This document shows positions 54,920 to 64,000 of a DNA stretch of 64,000 nucleotides, piece after piece. A program made the position numbers and the translations under genes. The notes below the pieces were generated by a model. That model worked only from the letters and a program-made list of their open reading frames with translations. It ran no database searches and was not told where the DNA came from. Source of the stretch: Aquabacter sediminis (lineage in GTDB: Bacteria > Pseudomonadota > Alphaproteobacteria > Rhizobiales > Xanthobacteraceae); contig NZ_JARBFX010000002.1 in assembly GCF_028863665.1 (NCBI RefSeq), positions 539,988 through 603,987 on the forward strand. Reading direction: 5' to 3'. Positions within the stretch are counted from its first letter, which is position 1; every line of letters begins with the position of its first letter.

Positions 54920-55927
54920 ATGCTCAGCCCTCAAGGAGGCGCCATGGCCAGCAGCGACGAGACCAAGGCGCGGCGAACGCAAGGCGCCCTTCTCAGTGTG
55001 ACCGCGCCGGATGTGGGCGCCGCCGCCGAAGGCTGGCTGGCGCGCCTGGCCCATGAGCGGCACCTTTCTCCCAAGACGCGGGAGGCCTATGCCCGCGATC
55101 TCACCCGCGTCCTGACCATTCTCACGGATCATTTGGGAGGACGCCCTTCGCTTGCGGAGCTCGCCGCGCTCAAGCCGGCGGACGTGCGCGCCGTGCTCGC
55201 CGCCCGCCGCAGCGAAGGCAGCGCACCGCGCACGCTGGTGCGGCTTCTCGCAGCCGCGCGCTCCTTCGCCCGGCACCTGGAGCGGGAGGGGCTCGGCAAG
55301 GTGGCGCCCCTCGCCTCGGTTCGGGCGCCTAAGGTCCCCCGCGCCTTGCCGAAGCCCGTGACCGCCGACGCCGCGCGCGCCCTGGCGGATGCTGGTACCC
55401 GCGCGGGTGAGGCCCGTGAAAACTGGGTGCTGGCCCGAGACGCGGCGGTGATCGCCTTGCTCTATGGCGCGGGCCTGCGCATTTCCGAGGCGCTTGGCCT
55501 CACTGCAAGCCAAGTCCCTGCGCCCGGGGTCCTCGGCGAGATCACCGTGACCGGCAAGGGCAACAAGACGCGCATGGTGCCCATCATTGCGCCCGTGTCT
55601 CAGGCGATTGCGGACTATGTGGCGCTCTGCCCGATCCCGCTTTCCCCCGACGGCCCGCTGTTCCTGGGGGCGCGCGGCGGGCCGCTTTCACCGCGCATCA
55701 TCCAGCAGGCGGTAGAGCGCATGCGGGGGGCGCTGGGCCTGCCCGACACTGCAACGCCCCATGCGCTCAGACACTCCTTCGCCACCCATCTCCTGGCGCG
55801 CGGTGGGGAATTGCGGGCCATCCAGGAATTGCTGGGCCACGCCTCGCTTTCTACCACGCAGATCTACACCGCCCTCGACGAGACACGGCTTCTGGACGCC
55901 TACCGCGCCTTCCATCCCCGCGCATGA
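54920..55927 (+). CDS. xerC: Tyrosine recombinase XerC
   Basis: 335-residue site-specific recombinase that resolves chromosome dimers at dif with XerD. The catalytic set is complete: Arg in GLRISEALGL, Lys in TGKGNKTRMV, HALRHSFATHLL (His-x-x-Arg), His in LLGHASLSTT and the Tyr in TQIYTAL. Both 54920 (AAGGAG eight bases upstream) and 54944 (AAGGAGG four bases upstream) could start it. No integrated element is seen nearby, so this is the housekeeping enzyme rather than a phage integrase. Confidence 0.93.
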   Translation: MLSPQGGAMASSDETKARRTQGALLSVTAPDVGAAAEGWLARLAHERHLSPKTREAYARDLTRVLTILTDHLGGRPSLAELAALKPADVRAVLAARRSEGSAPRTLVRLLAAARSFARHLEREGLGKVAPLASVRAPKVPRALPKPVTADAARALADAGTRAGEARENWVLARDAAVIALLYGAGLRISEALGLTASQVPAPGVLGEITVTGKGNKTRMVPIIAPVSQAIADYVALCPIPLSPDGPLFLGARGGPLSPRIIQQAVERMRGALGLPDTATPHALRHSFATHLLARGGELRAIQELLGHASLSTTQIYTALDETRLLDAYRAFHPRA

Positions 55928-55939
55928 CGTCCGTCGGGT

Positions 55940-56509
55940 TCAAGCCCGGCTGCGCGAGAAGATGCGCCGGCGCAGCGCCGCAATGCGCCGGCCAAAGCCG
56001 CCACTGGCGTGGAAGTCGGCCAGCACCCGGTCGCGCCAGGTGCGCAGCCACGCCTTGACGGGTTCAACCTCCGCCTCCGCCCAGGCCTTTACCTTGAGAA
56101 AAATCTGCACCAGTCGCGCGAACCAGCCGATGGACAGCAATTGGGTCTCGCAAACCGCAAACAGGAAGGCCATCACGCCGACGCCGATCAGCTTCACCGC
56201 CAGCAGGCAGAGGCTGCCGAAGATCCAATGCTTGTGGGCATAGGCCCACACCGCAATGCCTTCCAGCGGCTCCGCCAGCAGCAGGGGGGACAGAAACAAT
56301 GCGAGCGCGGCATAAGGGGGAAGCCCACGCGCCCGCTCGGCCACCCAATGCTTGAACCGTTCGAACGGAATGAGGTCGGCAAACCAGCGGACCACCGGCT
56401 CCATATGCCGCCAGAGCCAGGCTTCCACCAGGAACAGAAAGGCGAGCAGGATCAGGATGGGGCGATAGCGGCGGCGAGGCGCCGGCCCTTGGGAGTTTTG
56501 ATCGGACAT
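55940..56509 (-). CDS. Inner-membrane protein of unknown function
   Basis: 189 residues with three to four hydrophobic segments (PILILLAFLFLVEAWLW, YAALALFLSPLLLAEPLEGI, LCLLAVKLIGVGVMAFLFAV) and a basic C-terminal tail (RRIAALRRRIFSRSR). No family I can name with certainty. The ATG at 56509 (MSDQNSQ) opens the chain; the upstream extension is Arg-rich. It is convergent with xerC and divergent from the VOC-protein gene. Confidence 0.75.
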   Translation of the reverse strand: MSDQNSQGPAPRRRYRPILILLAFLFLVEAWLWRHMEPVVRWFADLIPFERFKHWVAERARGLPPYAALALFLSPLLLAEPLEGIAVWAYAHKHWIFGSLCLLAVKLIGVGVMAFLFAVCETQLLSIGWFARLVQIFLKVKAWAEAEVEPVKAWLRTWRDRVLADFHASGGFGRRIAALRRRIFSRSRA

Positions 56510-56580
56510 CGATCCCAATCTTGCCTCAGGTCCAGTGCCGGGGTCCAATCCCGTCCGCGCGATAGGAAGGGAAGCCCTGA

Positions 56581-56991
56581 ATGTTCGACCACATGTCTCT
56601 CGGCGTGCGGGACCTCGCCCGCGCCACCGCCTTCTACGACGGGGTCCTCGCCCCACTCGGCATCGTCCGGGTGATGACCTTCGACGAGCCCACGGGGACC
56701 GCCTCCGCCGGCTATGATTTTCCCGGCGGCGCGGACGCAACCGACAATGCCGCCTTCTGGCTGGAGGAGCGCAAGGGCGCCGATATTTCCTGTCCGCCCG
56801 GTTTCCACCTGTGCTTCAGCGCCAGAGACCGCGCGGCGGTTCACGCCTTCCACGCCGCCGGCCTCGCGGCGGGTGGCCGGGACAATGGCGCCCCAGGCCT
56901 GCGCCCGGCCTATGGCCCGGCCTATTATGGCGCCTTCCTGGTGGATCTCGATGGCTGGCGGATTGAGGCGGTGACGTTCAGTTCCCTTTAA
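56581..56991 (+). CDS. VOC-family (glyoxalase-like) protein
   Basis: 136-residue single vicinal-oxygen-chelate protein. Seen: FDHMSLGVRDLARATAFYDG with the first-strand His, FHLCFSARDRAAVHAFHAAG and YGAFLVDLDGWRIEAVTF with the terminal Glu ligand. Substrate not evident; the family covers glyoxalase, fosfomycin-resistance and dioxygenase types. It stands between an unknown membrane-protein gene and a small gene. Confidence 0.82.
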   Translation: MFDHMSLGVRDLARATAFYDGVLAPLGIVRVMTFDEPTGTASAGYDFPGGADATDNAAFWLEERKGADISCPPGFHLCFSARDRAAVHAFHAAGLAAGGRDNGAPGLRPAYGPAYYGAFLVDLDGWRIEAVTFSSL

Positions 56992-57093
56992 GGGGACGCT
57001 TCCCGGTCCGTAGCACCTCAGGCTCCACGGCCATATCTTCGCCCGCTTAGCCGCGCGTGCTGACGGTGAGATCGCATTGCTGAGGGCAAGACC

Positions 57094-57345
57094 ATGAGTG
57101 CCGACACCCCCGAGACCGAGGCCGCCCCGCTGGCAGACAAGGAGCTTCAAGACGTGGCGGGCGCAGGCCCGGCAAGCACAATGCTCGGCGTCGCCAAGAC
57201 CGTCGCCGGGACGATGGTCACCACTGTAGGCTTCGTCACCACCCATGTGGTCGGACAGGCGCGCACGGGACACGACCTGATGAAATCGGGCACCGACCTC
57301 ATCACCGAGGGCATCCACCAGTTGGAAAACCCCAAAGGGCGATGA
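57094..57345 (+). CDS. Small protein with a double-glycine-like leader
   Basis: 83 residues, no family recognised. Residues about 13-24 (LADKELQDVAGA) resemble the E-L-x-x-V-x-G-G/A end of double-glycine leaders of bacteriocins and Nif11-like peptides. The remainder is small-residue rich with a hydrophobic stretch (TVAGTMVTTVGFVTTHVV) and a polar tail. No peptidase-containing exporter or modification enzyme lies near it, so secretion by that route is only a possibility. A simpler reading is a small membrane-interacting protein of unknown role. Confidence 0.55.
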   Translation: MSADTPETEAAPLADKELQDVAGAGPASTMLGVAKTVAGTMVTTVGFVTTHVVGQARTGHDLMKSGTDLITEGIHQLENPKGR

Positions 57346-57380
57346 GGCCTTCGGCCGTCGGCTCGTTCCGCTTGAGCCAT

Positions 57381-57427
57381 AGAAAAAGGCCCGCCATGCC
57401 GCCGAACGTCTCGGAGGCATGACGGGC
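57381..57427 (-). terminator. Intrinsic terminator after lpdA
   Basis: GGCCCGCCATGCC (57388-57400) and GGCATGACGGGCC (57415-57427) form a 13-base stem, complete with one G-U wobble when read on the minus strand. A run of five T follows on that strand (plus-strand A at 57383-57387). It lies 16 bases past the lpdA stop. Confidence 0.85.
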
Positions 57428-57442
57428 CGCTTGTCAGACCAC

Positions 57443-58846
57443 TCACATGTGGATGGCGCGCTTCTCCACCGCCATGGCGGCTTCCTTCACCGCTTCCGAG
57501 CGGGTCGGATGGGCATGGCAGGTGCGGGCGAGATCTTCGGACGAGCCGCCGAACTCCATCAGCACTGCGCATTCGTGGATCATCTCGCCAGCCTCCGGGC
57601 CGATGATATGGGCTCCGAGCACCTTGTCGGTGGCGGCATCGGCCAGGATCTTCACGAAGCCGTCGGTGGTGTTGTTCACCTTGGTCCGGCCATTGGCCGT
57701 GAAGGGGAACTTGCCCACATTGTAGGCGATGCCGGCGTCCTTCAGTTCTTCCTCGGTCTTGCCGACGGAAGCGACCTCCGGGAACGTGTAGACCACGCCG
57801 GGGATGACGTCGTAATTCACGTGCCCCGCCTTGCCGGCGAGCATTTCAGCCAGGGCCACGCCCTCGTCTTCCGCCTTGTGGGCGAGCATGGGACCGGCGA
57901 TCACGTCACCGATGGCATAGATGCCGTCCACGGTGGACTTGTAGTGGCCGTCCACCACCACGCGGCCGCGCTTGTCGGTCTCGACCCCGATCTCGGCGAG
58001 GCCGAGGCCGGCGGTGTAGGCCACGCGGCCGATGGCCACCAGCACCACGTCGGCATCCAGCGTCTCGGCAGCGCCGCCAGCGGCGGGCTCCACCGACACC
58101 TTCAGCGTCTCGCCGGAGGTGTCGATGCCGGTCACCTTGGTGCCCAGCTTGAATTCGAAGCCCTGCTTGCCGAGGATGCGCTGGAAGTTCTTGGCAACCT
58201 CGCCATCCATGCCCGGCAGGATACGGTCGAGGAATTCAACCACCGTGACCTTGGCGCCGAGGCGACGCCACACGCTGCCCAGCTCAAGGCCGATCACGCC
58301 CGCGCCCACGACCACCAGCTTGCCGGGCACCTTGTCCAGGGAGAGCGCGCCGGTGGAGGAGACCACCCGCTTCTCATCAATGGTGATGCCGGGCAGCTGC
58401 GCCACGTCGGAACCTGTGGCGATCAGGATATTCTTCGTCTCCAGCACCTGCACGGCGCCGTCGGCGTTCAGCGTCACTTCCACCTTGCCGGGCGCCAAAA
58501 TCTTGCCGGTGCCGAAGAAGGCGTCGACCTTGTTCTTCTTCAGCAGGAACTCGACGCCCTTCACATTGCCGTCCACGCCCTTGTCCTTGAAGCCAAGCAT
58601 GGTGGGCAGGTCGAGGGTCGGGGCGGGAACGCCGATGCCCATGGAGGCGAAGACGTGGCCGGCTTCCTCGAACTTCTCGGAGGCAAACAGCAGCGCCTTG
58701 GAGGGGATGCAGCCCACATTGAGGCAGGTGCCGCCATGGGTGCCGCGCTTTTCCACCACGGCCACCTTCAGGCCGAGCTGGGCGGCGCGGATGGCCGCCA
58801 CATAGCCGCCGGGGCCGGTGCCGATGACGATGAGATCGTAGGACAT
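57443..58846 (-). CDS. lpdA: Dihydrolipoyl dehydrogenase (E3)
   Basis: 467-residue flavoenzyme reoxidising the lipoyl group of 2-oxo acid dehydrogenases. Seen: FAD site [20 protein letters not shown], redox disulfide [19 protein letters not shown] site [17 protein letters not shown], and the dimer-interface [15 protein letters not shown] with the catalytic His. The ATG at 58846 matches the family start and has GGAG nine bases upstream. Being third in the same-strand series sucA-sucB-lpdA, it most likely serves the 2-oxoglutarate dehydrogenase complex; sucB ends at a terminator, so lpdA may also have its own promoter. Confidence 0.95.
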   Translation of the reverse strand: MSYDLIVIGTGPGGYVAAIRAAQLGLKVAVVEKRGTHGGTCLNVGCIPSKALLFASEKFEEAGHVFASMGIGVPAPTLDLPTMLGFKDKGVDGNVKGVEFLLKKNKVDAFFGTGKILAPGKVEVTLNADGAVQVLETKNILIATGSDVAQLPGITIDEKRVVSSTGALSLDKVPGKLVVVGAGVIGLELGSVWRRLGAKVTVVEFLDRILPGMDGEVAKNFQRILGKQGFEFKLGTKVTGIDTSGETLKVSVEPAAGGAAETLDADVVLVAIGRVAYTAGLGLAEIGVETDKRGRVVVDGHYKSTVDGIYAIGDVIAGPMLAHKAEDEGVALAEMLAGKAGHVNYDVIPGVVYTFPEVASVGKTEEELKDAGIAYNVGKFPFTANGRTKVNNTTDGFVKILADAATDKVLGAHIIGPEAGEMIHECAVLMEFGGSSEDLARTCHAHPTRSEAVKEAAMAVEKRAIHM

Positions 58847-59038
58847 GCGTTCGTCTCCAGGCCTCGAATGAAGGAGCGACCCATGTTCCCGCGCTGCATC
58901 GGCCTTAAGCCGCAGGATCGCCCCCGGTCGAGGAGATGTAATCAATATCCGGCCGGGACAGGCCGGAAGGGGTCTTGGCCCAGCATCCGCGTCCCATTGG
59001 CCGACGGCCGGGACCCGGCTTCTCCCCCGCTGGAAGGG

Positions 59039-59065
59039 GAAAGGCCGCCCCCGTGGGCGGCCTTT
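59039..59065 (-). terminator. Intrinsic terminator after sucB
   Basis: AAAGGCCGCCC (59040-59050) and GGGCGGCCTTT (59055-59065), a perfect 11-base stem with a four-base loop, 11 bases past the sucB stop on the minus strand. The T run belongs to the stem end and is short. Confidence 0.8.
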
Positions 59066-59076
59066 CGATCGTCACA

Positions 59077-60312
59077 TCACAGATCGAGCACGAGGCGCGC
59101 CGGATCCTCCAGGGTCTCCTTCACGCGCACCAGGAAGGTCACGGCCTCGCGGCCGTCAACGATGCGGTGGTCGTAGGAGAGCGCCAGATACATCATCGGG
59201 CGGATCACCACCTGACCCTTGATGGCCACCGGGCGCTCCTCAATGCGGTGCATGCCGAGAATGCCCGACTGCGGCGCGTTGAGGATAGGGGTGGACATCA
59301 GCGAGCCGTAGATGCCGCCATTGGTGATGGTGAAGGTGCCGCCCTGCATGTCCTCGATGCCGAGCTTGCCATCGCGGGCCTTGCGGCCGTAACCAGCAAT
59401 GGTCTTCTCGATGTCGGCGACGGAGAGCTGGTCGGCGTCACGCACCACCGGCACCACGAGGCCCTTCTCGGTGCCCACCGCAATGCCGATATTGTAGTAG
59501 TTCTTGTAGACGATGTCGGTGCCGTCGATCTCGGCATTCACCGCCGGCAGGTCCTTCAGGGCGGCGATGACCGCCTTGGTGAAGAAGCCCATGAAGCCGA
59601 GCTTGGTGCCGTGCTTCTTCTCGAAGGCATCCTTGAACTGGGCGCGCAGGCTCATCACCGCGGTCATGTCCACGTCGTTGAACGTGGTGAGCATGGCGGC
59701 GGTGTTCTGGGCGTCCTTAAGGCGGCGCGCGATGGTCTGGCGCAGCTTGGTCATCTTGACCCGCTCTTCGCGGGCCGCATCGACCGGCGCAGAAGCAACG
59801 CGCGGCACGGAGACCGGAGCGGGGGCTGCCGCCGCGGCGCCGCCGGTGGCGATGGCCGCCAGCATGTCGCCCTTGGTCACCCGGCCATCCTTGCCGGAGC
59901 CGGCAACGCCGGCCGCGGACACACCGCTTTCAGCCGCCAGGCGGGAGACAGCCGGGCCGTTCTCGGCGCCGGGAGCCGGCTTGGCCGGCGCAGCGGGAGC
60001 GGCGGCAGCCGGAGCCGGAGCGGCCTTGGGGGCCTCGGCCTTGGGGGCGGCGGGAGCGGCAGCAGCGGCCGCGCCGCCTTCCGCAATGGCGCCCAGCAGG
60101 GCGCCGACGCCGACGGTCTCGCCATCCTTGGCGATGATCTCCGAGAGCACGCCGGCGGCGGGAGCAGGCACCTCCACCGTGACCTTGTCGGTCTCCAGCT
60201 CCACCAAGGGCTCGTCGGCCTTCACGGCGTCGCCGGGCTTCTTGAACCACTTGCCGATGGTGGCCTCGGTAACGGACTCGCCCAGGGTGGGCACGCGGAT
60301 TTCGGTCGCCAT
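59077..60312 (-). CDS. sucB: Dihydrolipoyllysine succinyltransferase (E2 of 2-oxoglutarate dehydrogenase)
   Basis: 411 residues. Domains in order: lipoyl domain (1-80) with the lipoylated Lys in [16 protein letters not shown], Ala/Pro-rich linker, E1/E3-binding domain (about 125-165, [20 protein letters not shown]), linker, and the catalytic core (about 180-411) ending with the active-site [13 protein letters not shown]. All functional residues are present. It forms the core of the 2-oxoglutarate dehydrogenase complex of the citric acid cycle. Between it and sucA lies a small YciI-like gene. Confidence 0.96.
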   Translation of the reverse strand: MATEIRVPTLGESVTEATIGKWFKKPGDAVKADEPLVELETDKVTVEVPAPAAGVLSEIIAKDGETVGVGALLGAIAEGGAAAAAAPAAPKAEAPKAAPAPAAAAPAAPAKPAPGAENGPAVSRLAAESGVSAAGVAGSGKDGRVTKGDMLAAIATGGAAAAAPAPVSVPRVASAPVDAAREERVKMTKLRQTIARRLKDAQNTAAMLTTFNDVDMTAVMSLRAQFKDAFEKKHGTKLGFMGFFTKAVIAALKDLPAVNAEIDGTDIVYKNYYNIGIAVGTEKGLVVPVVRDADQLSVADIEKTIAGYGRKARDGKLGIEDMQGGTFTITNGGIYGSLMSTPILNAPQSGILGMHRIEERPVAIKGQVVIRPMMYLALSYDHRIVDGREAVTFLVRVKETLEDPARLVLDL

Positions 60313-60361
60313 CTGTCTCGTCCCCGCAGGGACCTCCCTCGATTTCCCGTCGCGCGCCGGA

Positions 60362-60664
60362 TCAGGACCGGCGCAAGATCAGCGACGGCATGGGCATCAC
60401 CTCATAGGAGAAGCCCACCTCCGCCGCCACCACCGGATCGGCGTGCCCCAGGGCCCGCGCGCCGGCCTCGTCCTCCACTTCCACCACCGCCAGCCCGAAA
60501 GGCCCTGCGGGGTCCATGACCGGTCCCACCACGATGGCGATGCCGGCCTGAGCCTTTTCATGCCAATAGGCGCCGTGCGACTGCATCAGCGCCACTTCCT
60601 CAGCGGTGGCATCAAACGGAAAGGTCACGCGCGGGGCGCGCAACCGCATCGCGAAATAGGCCAC
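60362..60664 (-). CDS. YciI-like protein between sucA and sucB
   Basis: 100-residue YCII-domain protein. Seen: [15 protein letters not shown], a central [20 protein letters not shown] with the conserved His and Gly, and a C-terminal [11 protein letters not shown]. Such small ferredoxin-fold proteins may be enzymes or ligand binders; their role is unknown. Its ATG lies 13 bases past the sucA stop, so it is almost certainly co-transcribed with the 2-oxoglutarate dehydrogenase genes. Confidence 0.85.
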   Translation of the reverse strand: MAYFAMRLRAPRVTFPFDATAEEVALMQSHGAYWHEKAQAGIAIVVGPVMDPAGPFGLAVVEVEDEAGARALGHADPVVAAEVGFSYEVMPMPSLILRRS

Positions 60665-60677
60665 CGCCGCTCCCTTC

Positions 60678-63629
60678 TCAGCCCAGGGCCTCCTCGAGGA
60701 AGGCCTTCAACTGCGCCAGATGCTTGGACATCAGGCCCGTCGCCGTGGCGGCGGAGGCCGGACGACCGGCATAACGGGGGCGCTTGGAGGCGCCGCCCAC
60801 ATTCTCGAGCACCCATTCCAGATAGGGCTGGATGAAGAACCAGGAGCCCTGATTCTTGGGCTCTTCCTGGCACCACACCACTTCCGCGCCCTTGAAGCGG
60901 GACAAAATCTGCACCAGCGTCTTCAGCGGCACCGGATAGAGCTGCTCGACGCGGAGCAGGTAAATGTCATTGATGCCGCGCTTCTCGCGCTCCTCGTAAA
61001 GGTCGTAATAGACCTTGCCGGAGCACAGCACGACGCGACGGATCTGCTCGTCCGGCACCAGGGTGATGGCCTCGCCGGCGCGGGTCTGGGCATCGTCCAG
61101 CAGGACGCGGTGGAACGAGGTGCCCGCCGCCAACTCATCCAGCCGCGACACCGCACGCTTGTGGCGCAGCAGGGACTTCGGCGTCATCAGGATGAGCGGC
61201 TTGCGGAACTCACGCTTCATCTGCCGGCGCAGGATGTGGAAATAGTTGGCCGGCGTGGTGCAGTTGGCCACCTGCATGTTGTCCTCGGCGCACATCTGCA
61301 GATAGCGCTCGAGGCGGGCGGAGGAGTGCTCCGGCCCCTGGCCTTCATAGCCATGCGGCAGCAGGCAGACGAGGCCGGACATGCGCAGCCACTTGCGCTC
61401 GGCCGAAGAGATGAACTGGTCGAACACCACCTGCGCGCCATTGGCGAAGTCGCCGAACTGAGCTTCCCAAAGCACCAGGGTGTTGGGCTCCGACAGGGTG
61501 TAGCCATATTCGAAGCCCAGCACCGCCTCTTCCGAGAGCATCGAATTGATGACCTCGTACTTGGCCTGCCCCTCGCCCAGATGGTTGAAGGGCTTGTAGC
61601 GGGCCTCGGTGACCTGGTCGGTGAGCACCGAATGGCGCTGCGAGAAGGTGCCGCGCTCGCAATCCTGGCCGGACAGGCGCACCGGGCGGCCTTCTTCCAG
61701 AAGGGTGCAGAAGGCCAGGGCCTCGCCGGTCGCCCAGTCGATGCCAACGCCGTCTTCCACCGCCTTGCGGCGATTGTCCAGGAAGCGCTGGATGGTGCGA
61801 TGGACGCTGAAGCCTTCCGGGACCTTGGTGATCTTTTCCCCGATGGCCTTCAGCTTTTCGATGTCGACGCCGGTGTCGCCACGGCGCGGATCGTCATCCT
61901 CGTGCGCGGGGCGGAAGCCGGCCCAGCGGCCGTCCAGCCAATCCGCCTTGTTGGGCTTGTAGGCCTGTCCGGCCTCATACTCGCCTTCCAGGTGGTCGCG
62001 CCAGGCGGCGCGCATCTTGTCGAGTTCGCCGGCATCGATCACGGCCTCCGCCTCGAGCTTCTTGGAATAAAGCTCCAGCACGGACGGATGCTCGCGGATG
62101 ACCTTGTACATGTGCGGCTGCGTGAATGCCGGCTCGTCGCCCTCATTATGGCCGAAGCGGCGGTAGCAGAACATGTCGATCACGACAGGCTTGTGGAAGC
62201 GCTGACGGAACTCCGTCGCCACCTTGGCGCAGAAGGTCACCGCTTCCGGATCGTCGCCGTTCACATGGAAGATCGGCGCCTCGATCATCTTCGCCACGTC
62301 GGACGGATAGGGCGAGGAGCGCGAATAGCGCGGATTGGTGGTGAAGCCGATCTGGTTGTTGATGATGAAGTGCAGCGAGCCGCCGGTGCGGTGGCCCTTC
62401 AGGCCGGACAGGCCCAGGCACTCGGCCACCACGCCCTGGCCGGCAAAGGCCGCATCGCCATGGATGAGCAGCGGCAGCACCTGGACGCGCTCGGCGTCCT
62501 TGAGCTGGTCCTGCTTGGCGCGGGACTTGCCCAGCACCACCGGATCCACGATCTCAAGATGCGAGGGGTTGGCGGTAAGCGAGAGGTGCACCTTGTTGCC
62601 GTCGAACTCGCGGTCCGACGAAGCGCCCAGGTGGTACTTCACATCGCCGGAGCCTTCCACGTCGTCGGGCGCCCAGGAGCCGCCCTTGAACTCGTGGAAG
62701 AGGGCGCGATGGGGCTTGCCCATCACCTGGGTCAGGGTGTTCAGGCGGCCGCGATGGGCCATGCCGAACACGATTTCCTTCACGCCCAGATTGCCGCCGC
62801 GCTTGATGATCTGCTCCAGCGCCGGGATGAGGCTTTCACCGCCATCCAGGCCGAAGCGCTTGGTGCCGGTATATTTGACGTCGAGAAACTTCTCGAAGCC
62901 CTCGGCCTCCACCAGCTTGTTGAGGATGGCGCGCTTGCCTTCGCGGGTGAACGAGACTTCCTTGTCCACGCCCTCGATGCGTTCCTGAATCCAGGCCTTC
63001 TCCTCAGGCGAGGAGATGTGCATGAATTCGACGCCGATGGACCGGCAATAGGTCCGGCGCAGGATCTCCAGCATCTCGCGCACGGTGGCAAATTCCAGCC
63101 CCAGCACGTGATCGATGAAGATCTTGCGATCAAGGTCGGCCTCGTAGAAGCCGTAGGAGGCCGGGTCGAGCTCGGGGGCCTCGCGCGGCGGGGTCAGGTG
63201 CAGGGGATCAAGATCCGCATGCAGATGGCCGCGCATGCGATAGGCGCGGATCATCATCAGCGCCTTGACGCTGTCACGGGTGGCCTGCTGAACCTCGGAC
63301 GCGGAGAATTCCACGCCCGCCTTCTGGGCCTTTTCCTTGACCTTTTCGGAGACCTTCTTCTCCACCTCGATCCAGTTGCCGTCCATGGCGGAGACCAGCT
63401 CGCCATTGGCATGGATCGGCCAGCCCGCCTTCTTCCAGGAGGCACCTTCCGCATTCTTGCGGACCTCGTTCGGGTCGTCCTTCAGCGCGGAGAAGAAGCT
63501 CTGCCACTGGGCGTCCACCGACGACGGGTCGGCCTCGTACCGGGCATAGAGATCCTCGATCCACGCCGCATTGGCGCCATAGAGGAAGGAGGTGGCAAGA
63601 AACTGATCATTCTGATCGGCGCGCGACAT
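60678..63629 (-). CDS. sucA: 2-oxoglutarate dehydrogenase E1
   Basis: 983-residue thiamine-diphosphate enzyme that decarboxylates 2-oxoglutarate and succinylates the lipoyl group of SucB. Seen: N-terminal FLYGANAAWIEDLYARYEAD, KEIVFGMAHRGRLNTLTQVM, LLIHGDAAFAGQGVVAECLG (thiamine site), DMFCYRRFGHNEGDEPAFTQ, and a C-terminal VVWCQEEPKNQGSWFFIQP. Length is as expected for alphaproteobacteria. The 296 bases upstream separate it from the sucD end and should hold its promoter. Confidence 0.97.
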   Translation of the reverse strand: MSRADQNDQFLATSFLYGANAAWIEDLYARYEADPSSVDAQWQSFFSALKDDPNEVRKNAEGASWKKAGWPIHANGELVSAMDGNWIEVEKKVSEKVKEKAQKAGVEFSASEVQQATRDSVKALMMIRAYRMRGHLHADLDPLHLTPPREAPELDPASYGFYEADLDRKIFIDHVLGLEFATVREMLEILRRTYCRSIGVEFMHISSPEEKAWIQERIEGVDKEVSFTREGKRAILNKLVEAEGFEKFLDVKYTGTKRFGLDGGESLIPALEQIIKRGGNLGVKEIVFGMAHRGRLNTLTQVMGKPHRALFHEFKGGSWAPDDVEGSGDVKYHLGASSDREFDGNKVHLSLTANPSHLEIVDPVVLGKSRAKQDQLKDAERVQVLPLLIHGDAAFAGQGVVAECLGLSGLKGHRTGGSLHFIINNQIGFTTNPRYSRSSPYPSDVAKMIEAPIFHVNGDDPEAVTFCAKVATEFRQRFHKPVVIDMFCYRRFGHNEGDEPAFTQPHMYKVIREHPSVLELYSKKLEAEAVIDAGELDKMRAAWRDHLEGEYEAGQAYKPNKADWLDGRWAGFRPAHEDDDPRRGDTGVDIEKLKAIGEKITKVPEGFSVHRTIQRFLDNRRKAVEDGVGIDWATGEALAFCTLLEEGRPVRLSGQDCERGTFSQRHSVLTDQVTEARYKPFNHLGEGQAKYEVINSMLSEEAVLGFEYGYTLSEPNTLVLWEAQFGDFANGAQVVFDQFISSAERKWLRMSGLVCLLPHGYEGQGPEHSSARLERYLQMCAEDNMQVANCTTPANYFHILRRQMKREFRKPLILMTPKSLLRHKRAVSRLDELAAGTSFHRVLLDDAQTRAGEAITLVPDEQIRRVVLCSGKVYYDLYEEREKRGINDIYLLRVEQLYPVPLKTLVQILSRFKGAEVVWCQEEPKNQGSWFFIQPYLEWVLENVGGASKRPRYAGRPASAATATGLMSKHLAQLKAFLEEALG

Positions 63630-63890
63630 GGGCTTCCATCCCAGGAGGATCGGGAACGGCGACGTCTATGGCGCACAATTGCGGCCCGACGAAGCCCCCA
63701 CGATCGTCCACTGGCACAAATTGCATTCGGGGGACACTTTCCCCCATCCGCCGGCCCGTCCAGGCTGAACCCGGGCAGCGGCCGGCCTGCTGTACATAAC
63801 CCTGACGCATGGTCGGCGAAAGCACCAAGCGGAACACTTCCCGCCTTTTTGGCGCATTCCCGCTCTGCCCAGGGGGCAGATCAAATGCCA

Positions 63891-63917
63891 GCGGGCCGGA
63901 GCGTTGCTCCGGCCCGC
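63891..63917 (-). terminator. Intrinsic terminator after sucD
   Basis: GCGGGCCGGAGC (63891-63902) and GCTCCGGCCCGC (63906-63917), a perfect 12-base stem with a three-base loop, nine bases past the sucD stop on the minus strand; ATTTG follows it. Confidence 0.8.
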
Positions 63918-63925
63918 CAGATTGA

Positions 63926-64000
63926 TCAGCCCTTCAGCACCTCGACGAGGGTCTTGCCGAGACGCGCCGGGGAGGGAGAGACGCGGATGCCCGCTTCTTC
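63926..64000 (-). CDS. sucD: Succinyl-CoA ligase alpha subunit, last 24 codons
   Basis: Only the C-terminal end is in the window. The reading EEAGIRVSPSPARLGKTLVE followed by VLKG and a stop matches the end of SucD proteins. It lies upstream of sucA on the same strand, the usual citric-acid-cycle arrangement in alphaproteobacteria, with a terminator between. Confidence 0.8.
   Translation of the reverse strand, partial: EEAGIRVSPSPARLGKTLVEVLKG

Noticed and set aside
54920..55927. Tyrosine recombinase as a phage or island integrase
   Set aside because: It matches housekeeping XerC in length and motifs, and no att repeats, tRNA or phage genes are beside it.

Overview
The window is a GC-rich chromosomal stretch of an alphaproteobacterium of the order Hyphomicrobiales. 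A Xanthobacteraceae-type organism (Xanthobacter, Azorhizobium, Ancylobacter or Starkeya-like) is my best guess. The basis is the base composition, the Rhizobiales-style run lgt - midA - pgeF - lipoprotein - prs, the sucA/sucB/lpdA order next to xerC, an H4MPT-type formaldehyde-activating enzyme (a methylotrophy marker) and a membrane-bound cytochrome-fused urate oxidase. This is inference from gene content; no rRNA or tRNA gene was found to anchor it.

Layout. 0-2 kb: the end of a chemoreceptor with a PilZ domain, and a small secreted protein. 2-11 kb: a surface-polysaccharide region with three GT4-type glycosyltransferase genes (one a double-domain fusion), a GDP-mannose 4,6-dehydratase, an unrecognised protein, a Lys/Ala-repeat membrane protein and a Nudix hydrolase. 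11-12.7 kb: an esterase and ring-cleaving dioxygenase pair resembling MhqD/MhqO. 12.8-21.4 kb: a purine (urate) catabolism island with urate hydroxylase PuuD, a LysR regulator, an NCS2 permease, HIU hydrolase, a fused allantoinase/OHCU decarboxylase and an allantoate amidohydrolase, plus an extra M20 deacylase. 21.4-27.2 kb: methylmalonate-semialdehyde dehydrogenase with a divergent LysR gene, a GntR regulator, phosphoglycerate mutase and a BtuF-like protein without a signal peptide.

27.3-36.4 kb holds the most unusual locus, all on the minus strand. It contains a PrtD/HlyD-type type I secretion pair, a glycosyltransferase, two tandem SapC-family proteins, a 722-residue RTX (glycine-rich calcium-binding) protein with an 18-residue turn and a roughly 77-residue super-repeat, and an unrecognised 286-291 residue protein at the head behind a good sigma70-like promoter. 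It reads as a dedicated export and decoration system for a surface RTX protein. The exporter genes are visibly more AT-rich than the rest of the window.

37-47 kb is mixed: a LysR regulator, an MFS carrier with two dyads in its promoter, a Spy/CpxP-like protein, a phosphoesterase, a secreted glycosidase-like protein, fae, csaA, a TetR regulator, proC and a YbjN-type protein. 47-64 kb is mostly housekeeping: lgt, midA, pgeF, a lipoprotein and prs; PAP2, YaiI and MAPEG-family genes; an autoregulated PadR gene; xerC; then lpdA, sucB, a YciI-like gene and sucA, with the last codons of sucD at the edge. Several clear intrinsic terminators delimit the units.
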